Shown here piece after piece: positions 44,992 through 57,030 of a DNA stretch of 64,000 nucleotides. The notes under the pieces are model-generated. The model had not been told where the DNA came from. It worked only from the letters and a program-made list of their open reading frames with translations, and ran no database searches. The first letter of the stretch is position 1, and each line of letters begins with the position of its first letter. The stretch lies in the NCBI RefSeq assembly GCF_014697545.1, contig NZ_JACJSA010000026.1, forward strand, positions 1 to 64,000. Reading direction: 5' to 3'. Made by a program: the position numbers and the translations under genes. The DNA is from Oscillatoria sp. FACHB-1407 (GTDB taxonomy: Bacteria; Cyanobacteriota; Cyanobacteriia; Elainellales; Elainellaceae).

Positions 44992-46443
44992 ATGTCTGAT
45001 TTGATTTTGTTTTGGCACCGCCGCGATCTCCGCATCACTGATAACATTGGGCTGGCAAACGCCCGTCAACAGAGTTCTAAAGTCGTGGGGGTGTTTTGCT
45101 TAGACCCGTTGATTTTAGAGCGAGACGATGTGGCTCCTGCCAGAGTCACCTACATGACTGGCAGTCTCCAGGCGTTGCAAAATGCCTATGCCCAGGCAGG
45201 AAGCCAACTGCTGATCCTGCACAATGATCCAATTAAAGCCATTCCGGCTCTGGCAAAAGCCCTCAACGCCACAGCGGTTCACTTCAATTGGGATGTGGAA
45301 CCTTACGCAAAGGAACGCGATCGCGCCGTTCAGGAAGCCTTAAACGCGGCTGGCATTAAGGTTCAAGCCTTTTGGGATCAGTTGCTCCACGCCCCAGAAG
45401 AGATTCGCTCTGGTTCCGGCACACCCTACACCGTCTACAGCCCGTTTTGGCGCAACTGGAGTAGCCGACCTAAAGCCGATCCGGTACTGCGGTTAGAGCA
45501 GGCAACGGGACTCACTGAGGCTGAAAAGGATTTAGCTAAAGAGGCAGGGGCGATCGCTCTACCATCCGCCAAAGACCTGGGTTATCTCTGGACAAACTCC
45601 CTGTTGCTGGAACCGGGCGAGCAGGCAGCGCAGGAACGGTTAGCCGAATTTTGTCAGCGGGCGATCGCTGACTATCAGGAGCAGCGCAACTTCCCAGCGG
45701 TTTCGGGCACCTCTCACCTGAGTGCAGCCCTCAAGTTTGGTGTGATTGGCGTTCGCACCGTGTGGGCAGCAACCGTCGAGGCAATGGACAACACGCGCAG
45801 CGATGAAGCCCAGGACGGCATTCGCACCTGGCGACAGGAATTGGCATGGCGCGAGTTCTATCAACATGTCATGTACTTCTTTCCAGAGTTGGCAGATGGG
45901 GCGTATCGGGATGCCTTTAAGAACTTCCCATGGGAGAATAATCCCGACTACTTCCAGGCGTGGTGTGAGGGCAGAACGGGGTATCCTATTGTGGACGCCG
46001 CGATGCGGCAGATGAACGAGTTGGGATGGATGCACAACCGTTGCCGCATGATTGTTGCCAGCTTTCTGACCAAAGATCTGCTGATTAATCCGCAGTTGGG
46101 CGAGAAATATTTCATGCAGAAGCTCTACGATGGCGATCTCTCTGCCAACAATGGGGGTTGGCAGTGGAGTGCCTCTAGCGGTATGGACCCGAAACCTGTC
46201 CGAATCTTTAACCCTGCCAGTCAGGCGCAAAAATTTGATGCCGAGGCAGACTACATTCGAGAGTGGTTGCCGGAATTGCGGGGACTGGACACCGAGGCAT
46301 TAGTCACCGGAAAAATCACTCCCTTAGAGCGAGAATCCTGCGGCTATCCCGCTCCCGTTGTCGATCACAAAGTCAGACAACAACTGTTTAAGCAACGCTA
46401 TAGCGAACAAAAAGCATTAAAGGGAGTGGGGAGTGGGGAATAG
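44992..46443 (+). CDS. phrA: Deoxyribodipyrimidine photo-lyase (8-HDF type)
   Basis: Flavoenzyme of 483 residues that repairs cyclobutane pyrimidine dimers with blue light. The antenna domain starts LILFWHRRDLRITDN. The FAD domain contains LAWREFYQHVMYFFPEL, WCEGRTGYPIVDAAMRQM, NRCRMIVASFLTKDLLI and GDLSANNGGWQWSASSG. These are characteristic of class I CPD photolyases of the cyanobacterial deazaflavin type. The last codons (GVGSGE) are supplied by a GGGGAGTG minisatellite that also gives the stop, so the C-terminus has drifted. It lies 48 bases after glsA and may share its transcript. Confidence 0.94.
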   Translation: MSDLILFWHRRDLRITDNIGLANARQQSSKVVGVFCLDPLILERDDVAPARVTYMTGSLQALQNAYAQAGSQLLILHNDPIKAIPALAKALNATAVHFNWDVEPYAKERDRAVQEALNAAGIKVQAFWDQLLHAPEEIRSGSGTPYTVYSPFWRNWSSRPKADPVLRLEQATGLTEAEKDLAKEAGAIALPSAKDLGYLWTNSLLLEPGEQAAQERLAEFCQRAIADYQEQRNFPAVSGTSHLSAALKFGVIGVRTVWAATVEAMDNTRSDEAQDGIRTWRQELAWREFYQHVMYFFPELADGAYRDAFKNFPWENNPDYFQAWCEGRTGYPIVDAAMRQMNELGWMHNRCRMIVASFLTKDLLINPQLGEKYFMQKLYDGDLSANNGGWQWSASSGMDPKPVRIFNPASQAQKFDAEADYIREWLPELRGLDTEALVTGKITPLERESCGYPAPVVDHKVRQQLFKQRYSEQKALKGVGSGE

Positions 46444-46549
46444 GGTATGGGGTATGGGGTGTGGGGTGTGGGGTAAGGACTACTGACCACTGACCATTGA
46501 CCACTGACCATTGACCATTAATCACTCTCCCACCCGACTCCCTGAAATC
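46425..46549. repeat. Minisatellite GGGGTATGGGGTGTG and short heptanucleotide array
   Basis: G-rich tandem units (about 46428-46478) run from the photolyase end into six or seven heptads of the CCACTGA/CCATTGA type (about 46484-46522). It separates the convergent photolyase and epimerase genes. Confidence 0.8.
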
Positions 46550-47500
46550 CTAACAGTATAAGGTCTGAACCCATTCCCACTCTCGCGCCAAGCCCTCTTT
46601 GAGGGAGACTTGTGGCTTATATCCAATCAGCTTGTTCGCTTTTGACACATCTGCACTGGTGTGACGCGCATCGCCCATGGCTTTTTCGACGTGGTTGCGC
46701 TTGATGGGCTTGCCAACGATCGCCTCCATCGTATCCAGAACTTCAGTCAACACCACACGGCTTCCACCGCCCACGTTGAAGATCTCACCAATCGCTTCAG
46801 GGGCAGTCGCAGCAGCCAAATTAGCGGCGATCGCATCACTGACGAAGGTGAAGTCGCGGGTTTGCTGACCATCACCATAAATGGGGATGGCTTGATCCTC
46901 AATCACCGCTTTGAAGAACTTGTGAAATGCCATATCTGGTCGTTGACGCGGACCGTATACGGTGAAGTAGCGCAACGCGGTGACAGGCACATTGAAGTTG
47001 TAGTAATACAACCAGCACAACCGTTCTGCGGCGAGCTTGGTAATGCCATAGGGCGAAACAGGTTGCGGACAGGTGGTTTCAGAGGTGGGCATGGTTTCCG
47101 CATTGCCATACACCGAAGAGGTTGAGGCAAATACCAGACGCTTCAACTGCTTGGCATCTTTTGCCGCTTCTAAAATGATCTGAGTTGCGTTGATGTTGCG
47201 CTCCGTGTAAGCCCGAAATCCATTACCCCAACTGGCTCTCACTCCGGCTTGTGCTGCCTGATGGTAAATGACTTCAATCCCATCGAGCAGCGCGTTCCAG
47301 TCGATCGCCTGAATGTCGTTTTCAATTAATTTGAAGTTGGGATGACTGAGAAACGGAGAAACGTTTTTGCGTTTAAGAGCAACATCATAGTAGTCATTAA
47401 ATTGGTCAATCCCGATGACAGTTTTACCCTGAGAGAGCAATGATTCGACCAGGTGAGAACCAATAAACCCTGCAACGCCAGTAACAATAACACTATTCAT
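46550..47500 (-). CDS. NAD-dependent nucleotide-sugar epimerase (UDP-glucuronate 4-epimerase-like)
   Basis: Extended short-chain dehydrogenase fold, 316 residues. The Rossmann motif is VTGVAGFIGSHL, the catalytic Ser/Thr lies in FASTSSVYGNAE, and Tyr/Lys in SPYGITKLAAE. RYFTVYGPRQRPDMAFHKF is typical of UDP-glucuronate/galactose 4-epimerases acting in polysaccharide synthesis. The exact sugar nucleotide cannot be settled from sequence. It stands alone; a long unassigned region lies upstream. Confidence 0.9.
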   Translation of the reverse strand: MNSVIVTGVAGFIGSHLVESLLSQGKTVIGIDQFNDYYDVALKRKNVSPFLSHPNFKLIENDIQAIDWNALLDGIEVIYHQAAQAGVRASWGNGFRAYTERNINATQIILEAAKDAKQLKRLVFASTSSVYGNAETMPTSETTCPQPVSPYGITKLAAERLCWLYYYNFNVPVTALRYFTVYGPRQRPDMAFHKFFKAVIEDQAIPIYGDGQQTRDFTFVSDAIAANLAAATAPEAIGEIFNVGGGSRVVLTEVLDTMEAIVGKPIKRNHVEKAMGDARHTSADVSKANKLIGYKPQVSLKEGLAREWEWVQTLYC

Positions 47501-48290
47501 GGAATGCCAACCCAGTAACTACAACTTGAACAGAATGAACTTGCACAATTAGTAAAAGCAAAGACTTAAGTCATTAGCTGCCACTTAGCAGCTTTTCATC
47601 GGCTCGGTCAGTTCTCCTTTTAGGACATTGTTATTAGAACGTTGTTAGAACGTCGTTGTCATTCACTTGCCCCCTTGTAAACCAGGTCAGTGACGGGTCG
47701 TTCAAATCCTTATCACTCTTCTGAAAGGATGAGGTTGAACAGGAATAAACAGAAGTTTTTAGATTTTCCGTTGAGATTAAGCATCATCAGACCTGGCAAA
47801 AGATCTCATCATTGGGGTTTAAGGTTTGAAGTTGATGTACTGCGAATGCTATCTTCGATTGCTAAAAACGGACAACCATCCCAAGCTTGCCACATTGAAT
47901 CTTAAAGTAGCTTCTCTTTTGATTCCCTTCGACTTTACTTGTTTTTCATATTGAATGTCTAAAGTTGTACCCAGTCTAGACCCTTCCACGGAGTTCGATC
48001 CCTTCCCAAGTTCATTGTGGCTTTAACTAATCCGTGAAGTGTTGATTGATCTGGCTCCGTAAAACCTCGATTGCCAAATTTCAAGGTTATGCTCTACTAA
48101 AGGCTGAAATTTTAGGGAGCAATTGCCACAGCTACGTCATTCCCCATCCAGCAGAGCATCACAGGGAAATCCTACCAGAGCCAATCGGTTATGAATGCAG
48201 AGCGACTTCAGCAGAATACCGCTCTCCCCGACTGAACTATTCAGAAATTGTGGGGACTACCACTTCCCTCTTCAACTGATTCAACTCGTC
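47501..48290. promoter_or_regulatory. Long divergent intergenic region without recognised genes
   Basis: The 790 bp between two divergent genes carry no HIP1-rich open frame. The longest frames (about 70 codons, e.g. 47690-47905) lack any domain. No interspersed repeat family from this window was recognised. It must carry both promoters and could host an unrecognised small RNA. Confidence 0.45.
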
Positions 48291-49337
48291 ATGCATAGCT
48301 TTGGGCAGGATAAAACTCCATTAATTTTGGTCGTAGATGACCAGAAAATGTTGCGGTTAACATTGCGGCGATCGCTTGAAAAAGAAGGTTATCGAGTCAT
48401 TGAAGCCAGCAATGGCGAAGAGTGTTTGGCTCTCTGGCAAAACTATGATTTAGATTTTGGGCAAGGTGAAGAGCAAATCCCAGACATGATTTTGCTCGAC
48501 GCTATCATGCCTCAAATGGACGGGTTTGCCTGTTGTGCCCGACTGCATGACAGACTGGGCGATCGCTGTCCTCCGGTGTTGATGATTACTGCCCTTGACG
48601 ACGAAAAATCCGTCGATTTGGCATTTGAGGTGGGGGCAACTGATTACATCACCAAACCGATCCACTGGGCAGTGTTGCGGCAGCGAGTGCGGCGGGTGTT
48701 GCAAGCCCGGTGGGCAATGGCAGAACAGCAGCGATTGCTAGCAGAGTTGCGGGCGACTATGGCACTGGAGCGATCGCTTAAAGAACAATTAGAAATTGCC
48801 AACCACAAACTCGAACGTCTGGCATCCATTGACGGACTCACGCAATTGGCAAATCGGCGATCGTTTGATCTGTCGTTGCAGCAGGAATGGCAGCGACTCA
48901 ACCGGGAACAGGCTCCCCTGACGCTGATCTTATGCGACATCGATTACTTCAAAGCTTACAACGACAGCTATGGGCATATTGCCGGAGATGAGTGTTTGAG
49001 GCAGGTTGCAGCCCTGTTGCAAGAAACCGTCAAACGCCCTGCGGATCTGGTAGCCCGTTATGGCGGTGAAGAGTTTGCCCTGATCTTGCCCAACACTGGT
49101 TTAGATGGGGCAATTCGCTTAGTAGAAACCATTCAAACGCACCTGCGCCGGAGAGCGATCGCCCATGCAGGTTCATCGGTCAATTCCATCATCACCGTCA
49201 GTATAGGCATTGCCAGCACTGTTCCCCATACTAAACTGTCGCCCCATGAACTCATTGATCAAGCGGATCAGGCTCTCTATCGTGCCAAGTTGCAGGGCAG
49301 AGATCGCTATTGTGTGTATCAGCGAGTGCAATTGTAA
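48291..49337 (+). CDS. Response regulator diguanylate cyclase (REC-GGDEF)
   Basis: A 348-residue protein that makes c-di-GMP under phosphorylation control. The receiver (about 8-140) has LILVVDDQKML, phosphoacceptor in DMILLDAIMPQMDG and DYITKPI. A coiled linker (MALERSLKEQLEIANHKLE) leads to GGDEF with LTQLANRRSFD and RYGGEEFALIL. The inhibitory I-site RPAD stands five residues before GGEEF, so product feedback is expected. ATG 48291 gives MHSFGQDKTPLILVVDD; an earlier frame start at 48195 adds 32 unrelated residues. No cognate kinase is adjacent. Confidence 0.92.
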   Translation: MHSFGQDKTPLILVVDDQKMLRLTLRRSLEKEGYRVIEASNGEECLALWQNYDLDFGQGEEQIPDMILLDAIMPQMDGFACCARLHDRLGDRCPPVLMITALDDEKSVDLAFEVGATDYITKPIHWAVLRQRVRRVLQARWAMAEQQRLLAELRATMALERSLKEQLEIANHKLERLASIDGLTQLANRRSFDLSLQQEWQRLNREQAPLTLILCDIDYFKAYNDSYGHIAGDECLRQVAALLQETVKRPADLVARYGGEEFALILPNTGLDGAIRLVETIQTHLRRRAIAHAGSSVNSIITVSIGIASTVPHTKLSPHELIDQADQALYRAKLQGRDRYCVYQRVQL

Positions 49338-49402
49338 GGGAGTGGGGAATGGGGAGTGGGGAGTGGGGAAAAGGAGTAGAGGGGTAGAGGAGTAGAGGAG
49401 TG
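49338..49402 (+). repeat. G-rich minisatellite (GGGGAGTG and GAGGAGTA units)
   Basis: Tandem GGGGAGTG units pass into AGAGGAGTAGAGGGGT units between the convergent GGDEF and coaX genes. The same family as inside cobN and miaA. Confidence 0.8.
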
Positions 49403-49415
49403 AAAAGATACGGGA

Positions 49416-50231
49416 TTATCTTGATTCCTTCAACTCTCTGCTCATCCTTGTGGCAGCAATTCCCTTTAAAACTAAATGGCTATCCCAATAAAAATGAGTA
49501 GCCAGATTGGGATATTGAGTGTGGCAGGCTTGATAGAGCCATTCGCCATCCCCTCCTGTCAGAGCGATCGCACTGGTAGGAAACGCCTTCAGCCAGTCTT
49601 TTATAAACTCTCGAATGCCCGCCAGGGTGGTGTAGAGAACGCCACTACGAATGGCATCGGGGGTATTGGTTGCCCAACGGGTCGGGAGATCAGGCAATGG
49701 TGTGGTGACGGCAGGCAGAGCGGCTGTGTGCTGGGAGAGCGATCGCAGTTGTAGTTGCAATCCGGGAAGGATGGCTCCACCCACGAGTTGGTGCTGCTCG
49801 TCTGCTCCGGTAAAGGTCAGGGCGGTTCCACCGTCGATGACCAGGGTCGGGGTTCCCCACTGGGCGATCGCCCCCCACAATGCCAGAGCACGATCAATGC
49901 CCAGGGTCGGGTAAAGGCTCTGCAATGGCACATCAGTCAGCGTTAGACCATAGGCTCTGGAGTAGGCTTGCCAGAGGAGGGTTTGATCAGGAACGACTGA
50001 AGCAATCCACAGATCGGGGGCATGGAGGTGTAAGGAGTCAGGCAAATGAATCAGGCTGACTTGAGCCAGAGCTTCTAAAGCGAACTGGGCATCGAGCAAA
50101 TGAGCCGCTACCTCAGGGCTGAAATGGGGCGTATCCCAGGCATATCGTAATGTCTGGTCGGTGAAGATTGCCCAATGCAATCGAGAATTGCCAATCATCA
50201 GGGCAACCCAGGAGGAGCGATCGCCGGTCAT
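49416..50231 (-). CDS. coaX: Type III pantothenate kinase
   Basis: Phosphorylates pantothenate in coenzyme A synthesis; 271 residues. The N-terminal nucleotide motif reads ALMIGNSRLHWAIF, where many CoaX proteins have DxGNT. This form is, to my knowledge, usual for cyanobacterial members. The second motif VIDGGTALTFTG and GGAILPGLQLQLRSL are family-typical. ATG 50231 overlaps the miaA stop as ATGA, supporting this start over an upstream one at 50288. It is coupled to miaA in a minus-strand operon. Confidence 0.9.
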   Translation of the reverse strand: MTGDRSSWVALMIGNSRLHWAIFTDQTLRYAWDTPHFSPEVAAHLLDAQFALEALAQVSLIHLPDSLHLHAPDLWIASVVPDQTLLWQAYSRAYGLTLTDVPLQSLYPTLGIDRALALWGAIAQWGTPTLVIDGGTALTFTGADEQHQLVGGAILPGLQLQLRSLSQHTAALPAVTTPLPDLPTRWATNTPDAIRSGVLYTTLAGIREFIKDWLKAFPTSAIALTGGDGEWLYQACHTQYPNLATHFYWDSHLVLKGIAATRMSRELKESR

Positions 50232-51340
50232 GGTGAGTGCTCCGCTGCATCTGTCATGGATGCTAGGAACTGCTGCACTCGCTGCCACACCTGATCCACT
50301 AAATGGGGATCATCCGAGTCGAACCATTCAATCGTCTTATCGGCGCGAAACCAGGTGCGCTGTCGTTTGGCAAACTGGCGGGTATGAATCACAACTTGAG
50401 CGATCGCCTCATCCAGCGACACACTCCCTAATAGATACGGCTTGATCTCGGCATAGCCCAGGGTGTTCAACAACGGCAAATCAACTCCGTACTTCTGGCA
50501 CAACCGTTGCACTTCATCCACAAAACCCATCTCCACCATCTGATGAGTGCGTTGCTCGATGCGCTGAGTCAGGCGATCGTCAGGAGCAGACTCAAGGCAA
50601 TCTAAGCCAATCTGCAAAATGGGATAAGTGGGGGGATGCTCGCCTTGCTGCTGTGACAGCGGTTGCCCTGTTGTGTAGTAGACCTCTAATGCTCGCAGCG
50701 TCCGCACCTCATCGTTAAAGTGGATTTTTTGTGCCGATGTGGGATCAACCTGTTTGAGAAACGCATAACACTGCTTTTGTCCCAGTTTCTTGAGTTGCGA
50801 TCGCAATTCGGGTTGGGGTGGCACTCTAGGGATTTGCAACCCATGCGTAATCGAGCGAATGTACAACCCTGTTCCACCGACAAGAAGCGGGATAGAGGGG
50901 TGGGGGGGTGATAGAGGTTCCTTGGCTCTCCCACGCTCCCACGCTCCCACGCTCCCACTCCCGACTCCCGACTCCCAACTCCCCACGTGATGCAACTGCT
51001 CAATCAGCAATTGTGCCTGATGCTGATATTCCGCCACTGTAAAGGTGTCTGTGGGATCGCAAATATCGATGAGATAGTGGGGGATTTCTGCCTGTTCCAG
51101 TGGCGTTGGTTTTGCTGTGCCGATATCAAATTCACGGTAAACTTGGCGAGAATCAGCACTCAAAATGACGGCATTGAGCCGTTGTGCCAGCTTCAAGGCT
51201 AGCCCCGATTTTCCAGTTGCCGTCGGACCGCAAATTACGATTAGAATAGGAACAGGAGTATTTAGTACAAAAGTATTAGACTCCAAGATTATAGAACGGG
51301 TGATGAAGGTTTGTAGAGCAGGAGAAAATCTCCTCCTCAA
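50228..51340 (-). CDS. miaA: tRNA dimethylallyltransferase MiaA, with an in-frame low-complexity insert
   Basis: Adds an isopentenyl group to A37 of tRNAs reading UNN codons. Key motifs are GPTATGKSGLA, SADSRQVYREFDIGTAKPT, VGGTGLYIRSI and the C-terminal QFAKRQRTWFR. At 370 residues it is longer than the usual ~300-320. About 30 extra residues (about 119-150; GSWESGVGSGSVGAWERGRA) lie between LIEQLHH and PLLVGGTGLY. They are encoded by a GGGAGTC/GGGAGCGT minisatellite. The start is uncertain: ATG 51340 or TTG 51286, the latter closer to the P-loop as usual. Its stop overlaps coaX. Confidence 0.93.
   Translation of the reverse strand: MRRRFSPALQTFITRSIILESNTFVLNTPVPILIVICGPTATGKSGLALKLAQRLNAVILSADSRQVYREFDIGTAKPTPLEQAEIPHYLIDICDPTDTFTVAEYQHQAQLLIEQLHHVGSWESGVGSGSVGAWERGRAKEPLSPPHPSIPLLVGGTGLYIRSITHGLQIPRVPPQPELRSQLKKLGQKQCYAFLKQVDPTSAQKIHFNDEVRTLRALEVYYTTGQPLSQQQGEHPPTYPILQIGLDCLESAPDDRLTQRIEQRTHQMVEMGFVDEVQRLCQKYGVDLPLLNTLGYAEIKPYLLGSVSLDEAIAQVVIHTRQFAKRQRTWFRADKTIEWFDSDDPHLVDQVWQRVQQFLASMTDAAEHSP
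50889..50986 (-). repeat. GGGAGTC/GGGAGCGTG minisatellite inside miaA
   Basis: On the minus strand: three GGGAGTC-like units, then about four GTGGGAGC units, then a G/C-rich run. It interrupts miaA without breaking the frame. Confidence 0.8.
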
Positions 51341-51460
51341 AACTACTTAATACTAGGTTCTGTGATCGATGCATCACACAAGCCTGGTTAAAGTTGATAT
51401 CGATCCCAACTATATTTTTCACGCGAAACCGCTCTAAAATCGCTTCAGAGCCTTTTGTGT

Positions 51461-51466
51461 TATAAT
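51461..51466 (+). promoter_or_regulatory. Candidate gyrB -10 box
   Basis: A perfect TATAAT lies 67 bases upstream of the gyrB ATG. No good -35 sequence is found at the usual distance, so the assignment is tentative. The ribosome site AGGAG is at 51518-51522. Confidence 0.4.
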
Positions 51467-51499
51467 TTTGGTATGTTTTGATGTTCTGAAGTTAATTGA

Positions 51500-54572
<3,073 letters not shown>

Positions 54573-54929
54573 TTTTCCCTCTGATATAGAGCGATTGGCG
54601 ATCGCCATCGGTTCTAAAAACTTAAATTGTGAAACACTCTGGTTTTAACGTATAGAGTTAACAATTTGATACTCCTTTTGGTCGTATTTCCTATTCAAAA
54701 AACCAGGAGCTTTAGTTTGAGAATTTAGACTGCTCACAAGAATCAAATTGACTCTTACTCCTAACCCAGGCAACTTTAATGAAGGATTAAAATGAGAGAA
54801 AAATTGTGTCGAAATAGGCTCTTTAAATAGAAAAATAGTAATAATAGAAGTATCAAGATGCAATTGTATCTGCTCCACGATAGCTAGGTCTAGCCATGGT
54901 CTTTTCGCACTCTAAGGAGGCGGATGGTT
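54573..54929. promoter_or_regulatory. AT-rich divergent intergenic region
   Basis: The 357 bp between the channel and the tandem-repeat gene are clearly AT-richer than the surrounding DNA. No gene or repeat family is recognised. A strong AAGGAGG ribosome site lies at 54914-54920. Confidence 0.45.
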
Positions 54930-56603
54930 ATGAAACCTACAAGTGTGCAGATTACAACAAATATTGATCAAGATGGCGATGGAAGAATTGATTCTCGTCA
55001 CTTAACTACAACTACTTACGATCGCCAGGGGCATGAACTAACTTATGTCTCTGAGAATGATTGGAATGCTGATGGAAGAATTGATTCAGTTTACTCAACA
55101 GCTAAAACTTACGATCGCCAAGGGCGAGAATTAACGTTTATTGAAACAACTGATAATAACAATGACGGAGAAACTGATTTTCGTCATTGGATAACTAGAA
55201 CCTATGATCGTCAGGGGCATGAACTAACATTCACTTTTGCATTTGATGATAACGGTGATGGGAGAGCCAATTATCTCTTGTCAACAACTAAAACTTATGA
55301 TCGTCACGGGAATGAGTTAACAGTTATTAATGCAGTGGATGATGATGGGGATGGCAGTATTGATACTCGTGATTCAGTAACTAAAACCTATGATTCTCAG
55401 GGGCGTGAGTTAACGTCAGTAGCTACAACTGATTATGACAACAATGGCAGCATTGATGCTTGGTTTTCAACCACTAGAACCTACGATCGCCAAGGACATG
55501 AGTTAACTTCAGTTGATACGAATGATTTTGACGGTGATGGCAACATCAACTCTCGCTTTTCAACTACTAGAACTTACGATCGCCAAGGACATGAGTTAAC
55601 TTTCGTTAGAGAGTTAGATGATGGTGCAGACGGCAGCATTGAGGCTCGCTACTCGACAACTAAAACGTATGATCGTCAAGGGCATGAGTTAACGACATTA
55701 AATACGAATGATCATGATGGCGATGGCAGGGTTGATGATCTTTATTTAACGACTAGAACCTATGATCGCTGGGGACATGAGCTAACGCTGGTTAATGCTG
55801 CTGACTTTGATGGGGATGGGCGAATCGACTCTCGTGAGTCAATGACTAAAACATACGACCGTCAGGGACATGAGTTGAGCTATGTTCAAGAATACGATTC
55901 TGATGGGGATGGGCGAATCGACTCTCGTGAGTCAATGACTAAAACATACGACCGTCAGGGACATGAGTTGACCTCTATCTCTACCGCTGATGACGACGGG
56001 GATGGAAGGCTGAATTCTCGCTACTCAACCACTAAAACCTACGACCGTCAAGGACATGAATTAACCTCTATCTCTACTGCTGATAACAACGGGGATGGAA
56101 GAATTGACTCTTCTGAATCAGTCACTAGAACCTACGATCGTCAAGGGCGTGAGTTAACCTGCACTCGTACTAACTATAACGAGAATGGAAGAATCGGTTA
56201 TCGTGAGTCAGTTACTAGAACCTACGATCGCCAAGGGCATGAGTTAACGGTAGTATCTGTGCAGGATGATGCTGGTGATGGAATTATTGAGTACCGTCAA
56301 TCAACAATTAACACCTATGACAGACAGGGCAATCAGCTAACATCTACCTATACAGTTGATTCTGACGGTAATGGCACTATTGATTATCTGTCTGAAACAA
56401 TTTTCACGTATAACAATCTCAGCCCTGTCAGCAGAAGGACATTTAGTCAGGGGACACTTGATATGGGAGTGATTAGCTTAGGCCAACTGAATCAAGCTAG
56501 ACCAGTCTCGTTTGAAGATAGATTGCCAAATCAATTCGCTGCATTAGATCCACTCCATGCCCAATTTAATAGGGTTGGTGTTTCAATTGACTTACACCCT
56601 TGA
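54930..56603 (+). CDS. Tandem 31-residue repeat protein with Asp-rich DxDGDG and TYDRQGHELT motifs
   Basis: A 557-residue protein made almost wholly of about 15 repeats of 31 residues plus one degenerate copy. Each repeat has an acidic calcium-loop-like string (DxDGDGxID) and a TYDRQGHELT string that recalls YD/RHS repeats. There is no signal peptide, membrane segment or known C-terminal sorting domain. The last ~60 residues are non-repetitive (GVISLGQLNQARPVSFEDRL). ATG 54930 has AAGGAGG 9 bases upstream; ATG 54924 would be too close. The gene is AT-richer than its neighbours. Two adjacent 93 bp units (about 55813-55998) are nearly identical, showing recent duplication. Calcium binding is inferred; the role is unknown. 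Confidence 0.85.
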   Translation: MKPTSVQITTNIDQDGDGRIDSRHLTTTTYDRQGHELTYVSENDWNADGRIDSVYSTAKTYDRQGRELTFIETTDNNNDGETDFRHWITRTYDRQGHELTFTFAFDDNGDGRANYLLSTTKTYDRHGNELTVINAVDDDGDGSIDTRDSVTKTYDSQGRELTSVATTDYDNNGSIDAWFSTTRTYDRQGHELTSVDTNDFDGDGNINSRFSTTRTYDRQGHELTFVRELDDGADGSIEARYSTTKTYDRQGHELTTLNTNDHDGDGRVDDLYLTTRTYDRWGHELTLVNAADFDGDGRIDSRESMTKTYDRQGHELSYVQEYDSDGDGRIDSRESMTKTYDRQGHELTSISTADDDGDGRLNSRYSTTKTYDRQGHELTSISTADNNGDGRIDSSESVTRTYDRQGRELTCTRTNYNENGRIGYRESVTRTYDRQGHELTVVSVQDDAGDGIIEYRQSTINTYDRQGNQLTSTYTVDSDGNGTIDYLSETIFTYNNLSPVSRRTFSQGTLDMGVISLGQLNQARPVSFEDRLPNQFAALDPLHAQFNRVGVSIDLHP

Positions 56604-56748
56604 GGATAGAGCCGTTGCCGATTAGATAGTCACAAATCATAGGGTGAGCATCGCCCACAAACCCTGAAGTCAGAGCTTTTGCAAAAGGTGAGCAGTGCCA
56701 CCCTACCGAGAATTGCTGTAACTGCAACAGCTTCATCCGCAAGACGGT

Positions 56749-56976
56749 TCAAGTATCATCATTTCCCCACTCTTCGTGACCAATTAGATCGCCAATGTGA
56801 TCACGCGGCAAAAAATCATTCTCCTCCAGTTCTCGCTCAACGTCTTCCCACTCCTGTACGGGGATGTATTTGTAGAGGGTATAAATGGGCTGGTGACGGC
56901 TGACCAGATCACGTTGAACGAGATAGCGAACTTCGTCTTGAATAACAGCTAAAGAATATCGACTTGAAGATGGCAT
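56749..56976 (-). CDS. DUF4327 family protein
   Basis: A 75-residue cyanobacterial protein of unknown function. The family-like core is VIQDEVRYLVQRDLVSR, QPIYTLYKYIP and EWEDVERELEEND, ending RDHIGDLIGHEEW. The length is normal for the family. It lies 54 bases downstream of the cyanophycinase gene on the same strand and may be co-transcribed. The gap 56604-56748 downstream holds nothing recognised. Confidence 0.82.
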   Translation of the reverse strand: MPSSSRYSLAVIQDEVRYLVQRDLVSRHQPIYTLYKYIPVQEWEDVERELEENDFLPRDHIGDLIGHEEWGNDDT

Positions 56977-57030
56977 AGTTAGAAACCTCAGCGATTTCTA
57001 GCAAACAACTAATGAGAAACGAAATACCAA

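Noticed and set aside
47681-47720. GTTCAAATCC string resembling a tRNA T-loop
   Set aside because: No acceptor or anticodon stems can be formed around it; no tRNA was found anywhere in the window.
47690-47905. 71-codon frame in the long gap before the GGDEF gene
   Set aside because: No domain, no ribosome site, atypical codon use.
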